Assembly: GCA_039680605.1 (NCBI GenBank)
Contig: JBDKTA010000009.1
Coordinates: forward strand, 124,001 to 188,000
Length of the DNA: 64,000 nt
Reading direction: 5' to 3'
Source of the DNA: Planctomycetaceae bacterium
Lineage (GTDB): Bacteria; Planctomycetota; Phycisphaerae; SM23-33
Positions 63,025 through 64,000 of this stretch are shown here, in pieces (within the stretch, counting starts at the first letter, position 1; each line of letters begins with the position of its first letter). Under the pieces are notes generated by a model. It was not told the origin of the DNA, did no database searches, and worked only from the letters and a program-made list of their open reading frames with translations. A program made the translations under genes and the position numbers.

Positions 63025-63072
63025 TGTCGCGGGCGTCTCGCCCGCGCGTTGCGAGGGCATCTTGCCCTCGCC
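63025..63072. repeat. Two adjacent palindromes between fusion protein and ATPase genes
   Basis: CGCGGGCGTCTCGCCCGCG and GCGAGGGCATCTTGCCCTCG are two GC-rich hairpins in tandem in a 71-bp intergenic gap. They may uncouple expression of genes within the operon or be dispersed palindromes. Confidence 0.7.
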
Positions 63073-63089
63073 GGCAGAGTTCGTTACGT

Positions 63090-64000
63090 CTATTTTGCTG
63101 TCGCCGCACGAGTCATGCGGCGAGCCACTCCTGTCGGATTGCTCCGCGTCGCGGGGCGGCTGGTCGCCGAGCGGCCGTCGTTGCTCCAGCGCGTGTTCAC
63201 GCCGCTGCGGGCGGCGACTTCTTCGCCTTCCTTCAGACCGCTGAGCACCTCCGACCAGATGCCGTCGTTGAGCCCGAGCGTGACGTCGCGGCGGACGGCC
63301 TTGCCCGCCGTCATCACTTCGACAAATGTCTGCTCGCGATCGTACTGGAGGGCTGCGTTGGGGATCAGCAGCGTGTCGCTCCTTCGGTTGGCCAGGATGG
63401 TCACGTTGGCGCTCATCTTGGGGCGCAGGCGGTCCTTGCCCTCGCCGAGGACCTCGATCTTCACCGGGAACGTCACGACGTTGGACTCGCTGGCCCCGCG
63501 GGGCGTGATCTGCACCACCTTGCCGGTGAACCGCTTGCCCGGATAGGCGTCGGCCGTGATGGTCACTTCGTGTCCGAGGCGGCCGCTCTCGACCAGGCGC
63601 CCGATGTCGCTCTCGTCGACCGCCGCGACGACGAAGAGGCGCGACAGGTCGCTGACGGTCATCAGCGTCGTGCCGCCGCCGACGTTCTGGATGCCGCTGG
63701 CGACGATCTGCCCGACCTGCACCGTCCGCGACGTCACGACCCCATCGATGGGCGAGTAGATCCGGGTGTCCGCCAGGCGCTGCTGCGTGTCGGCCAGATC
63801 GACCTTGGCGCTGGCCAGGTTCGCCTGGGCCAGGTCCACGTCGGCCTGGCGGAGGTTGACGGCCAGTTCCATGCTCTTGACGGCTTCCTGCTGCGCCAGG
63901 GCGACCTGCAGCGCCGCCTCGGCCACCGCCGCGCTGGAGACTTCGGTCTCCAGTTCGTTGCGGGTGCTGACCTTGTTTTCGAACATCTGCCGCGTGCGGG
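63090..64000 (-). CDS. MacA/HlyD-type membrane fusion protein, partial
   Basis: The reading frame continues past the window end, so the N-terminus is missing; 303 residues are visible. Coiled-coil helical hairpin (VKSMELAVNLRQADVDLAQA, ANLASAKVDLADTQQRLADT), lipoyl-like half (TRIYSPIDGVVTSRTVQVGQ) and beta-barrel (TITADAYPGKRFTGKVVQIT, PKMSANVTILANRRSDTLL) are in the order of MacA-type adaptors. It links the MacB-like permease to an outer-membrane channel. The C-terminal tail is Arg/Thr/Ser-rich. Confidence 0.92.
   Translation of the reverse strand, partial: RTRQMFENKVSTRNELETEVSSAAVAEAALQVALAQQEAVKSMELAVNLRQADVDLAQANLASAKVDLADTQQRLADTRIYSPIDGVVTSRTVQVGQIVASGIQNVGGGTTLMTVSDLSRLFVVAAVDESDIGRLVESGRLGHEVTITADAYPGKRFTGKVVQITPRGASESNVVTFPVKIEVLGEGKDRLRPKMSANVTILANRRSDTLLIPNAALQYDREQTFVEVMTAGKAVRRDVTLGLNDGIWSEVLSGLKEGEEVAARSGVNTRWSNDGRSATSRPATRSNPTGVARRMTRAATAK

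Overview
This 64 kb window is GC-rich chromosomal DNA from a bacterium that looks like a member of the Planctomycetota, probably class Phycisphaerae. The evidence is mixed but consistent: a type IV pilin-like protein with an H-X9-DG signature, a V/A-type ATPase operon in the order E-(DUF2764-like)-A-B-D-I-K, prenyltransferase/squalene-cyclase-repeat lipoproteins, a helix-turn-helix fused in front of a receiver domain, an rpsO-pnp pair, and many short dispersed palindromes. No 16S rRNA or tRNA gene was seen, so the taxonomic call is inference. Genes are dense on both strands. The only insertion sequence found is an IS1595-type element at 12345-13372.

Layout. 1-5758 (minus strand): an ABC ATPase, a large FtsX-type permease, a squalene-cyclase-repeat lipoprotein and a pilin-like protein, probably one operon. 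6065-9216: a divergent pair, an HTH-receiver regulator (minus) and a UvrD/PcrA helicase (plus), separated by repeat-rich DNA. 9336-12313: nucleotide-sugar dehydrogenase (minus), an unusual protein with a sigma-region-4-like helix-turn-helix, and elongation factor P. 12345-15177: the IS element, a small hypothetical protein, a YbaK-type deacylase and a HigBA-like toxin-antitoxin pair. 15252-19125 (minus): a signalling operon of HTH-receiver, HDOD-histidine kinase and receiver-GAF proteins. 19553-20907: an orphan FlgM-like protein and a UPF0316-like membrane protein. 21085-28508: a two-gene AddB/AddA-like helicase-nuclease. 28728-31440: PIN/TRAM protein, cytidylate-kinase-like protein, exported TPR-like protein. 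31549-38873: V-ATPase operon with a clear terminator. 38956-46234: PA14 metallopeptidase (minus), purA, uppS, beta-helix protein, ACT protein, FAD-type oxidoreductase. 46420-49982: receiver protein, rpsO, pnp, cold-shock protein. 50112-53772: histidine kinase, LarA-like protein and NtrC-type regulator. 53945-56681: gnd (minus) and a Gfo/Idh/MocA oxidoreductase. 56762-58859 (minus): mscL, htpX, lemA. 58995-61043: a hypothetical exported protein and a beta-propeller phytase-like protein. 61134-64000 (minus): a MacAB-like export system that runs off the end of the window.

The most unusual signal is not a gene cluster but a rich set of dispersed structured repeats. One family (three copies, at 20125, 28508 and 55427) can fold as an outer stem enclosing one or two inner hairpins. 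Other palindromic families sit between genes, form gene tails, or lie in frame inside enzyme genes: a 33-bp palindromic unit repeated eight times in the 3' end of the addB-like gene, and a CACAGGCTTTCCAGCCTGTG palindrome in both addB-like and addA-like genes and between lemA and htpX. This resembles the in-frame palindromic elements known in Rickettsia and is the best candidate here for something undescribed.
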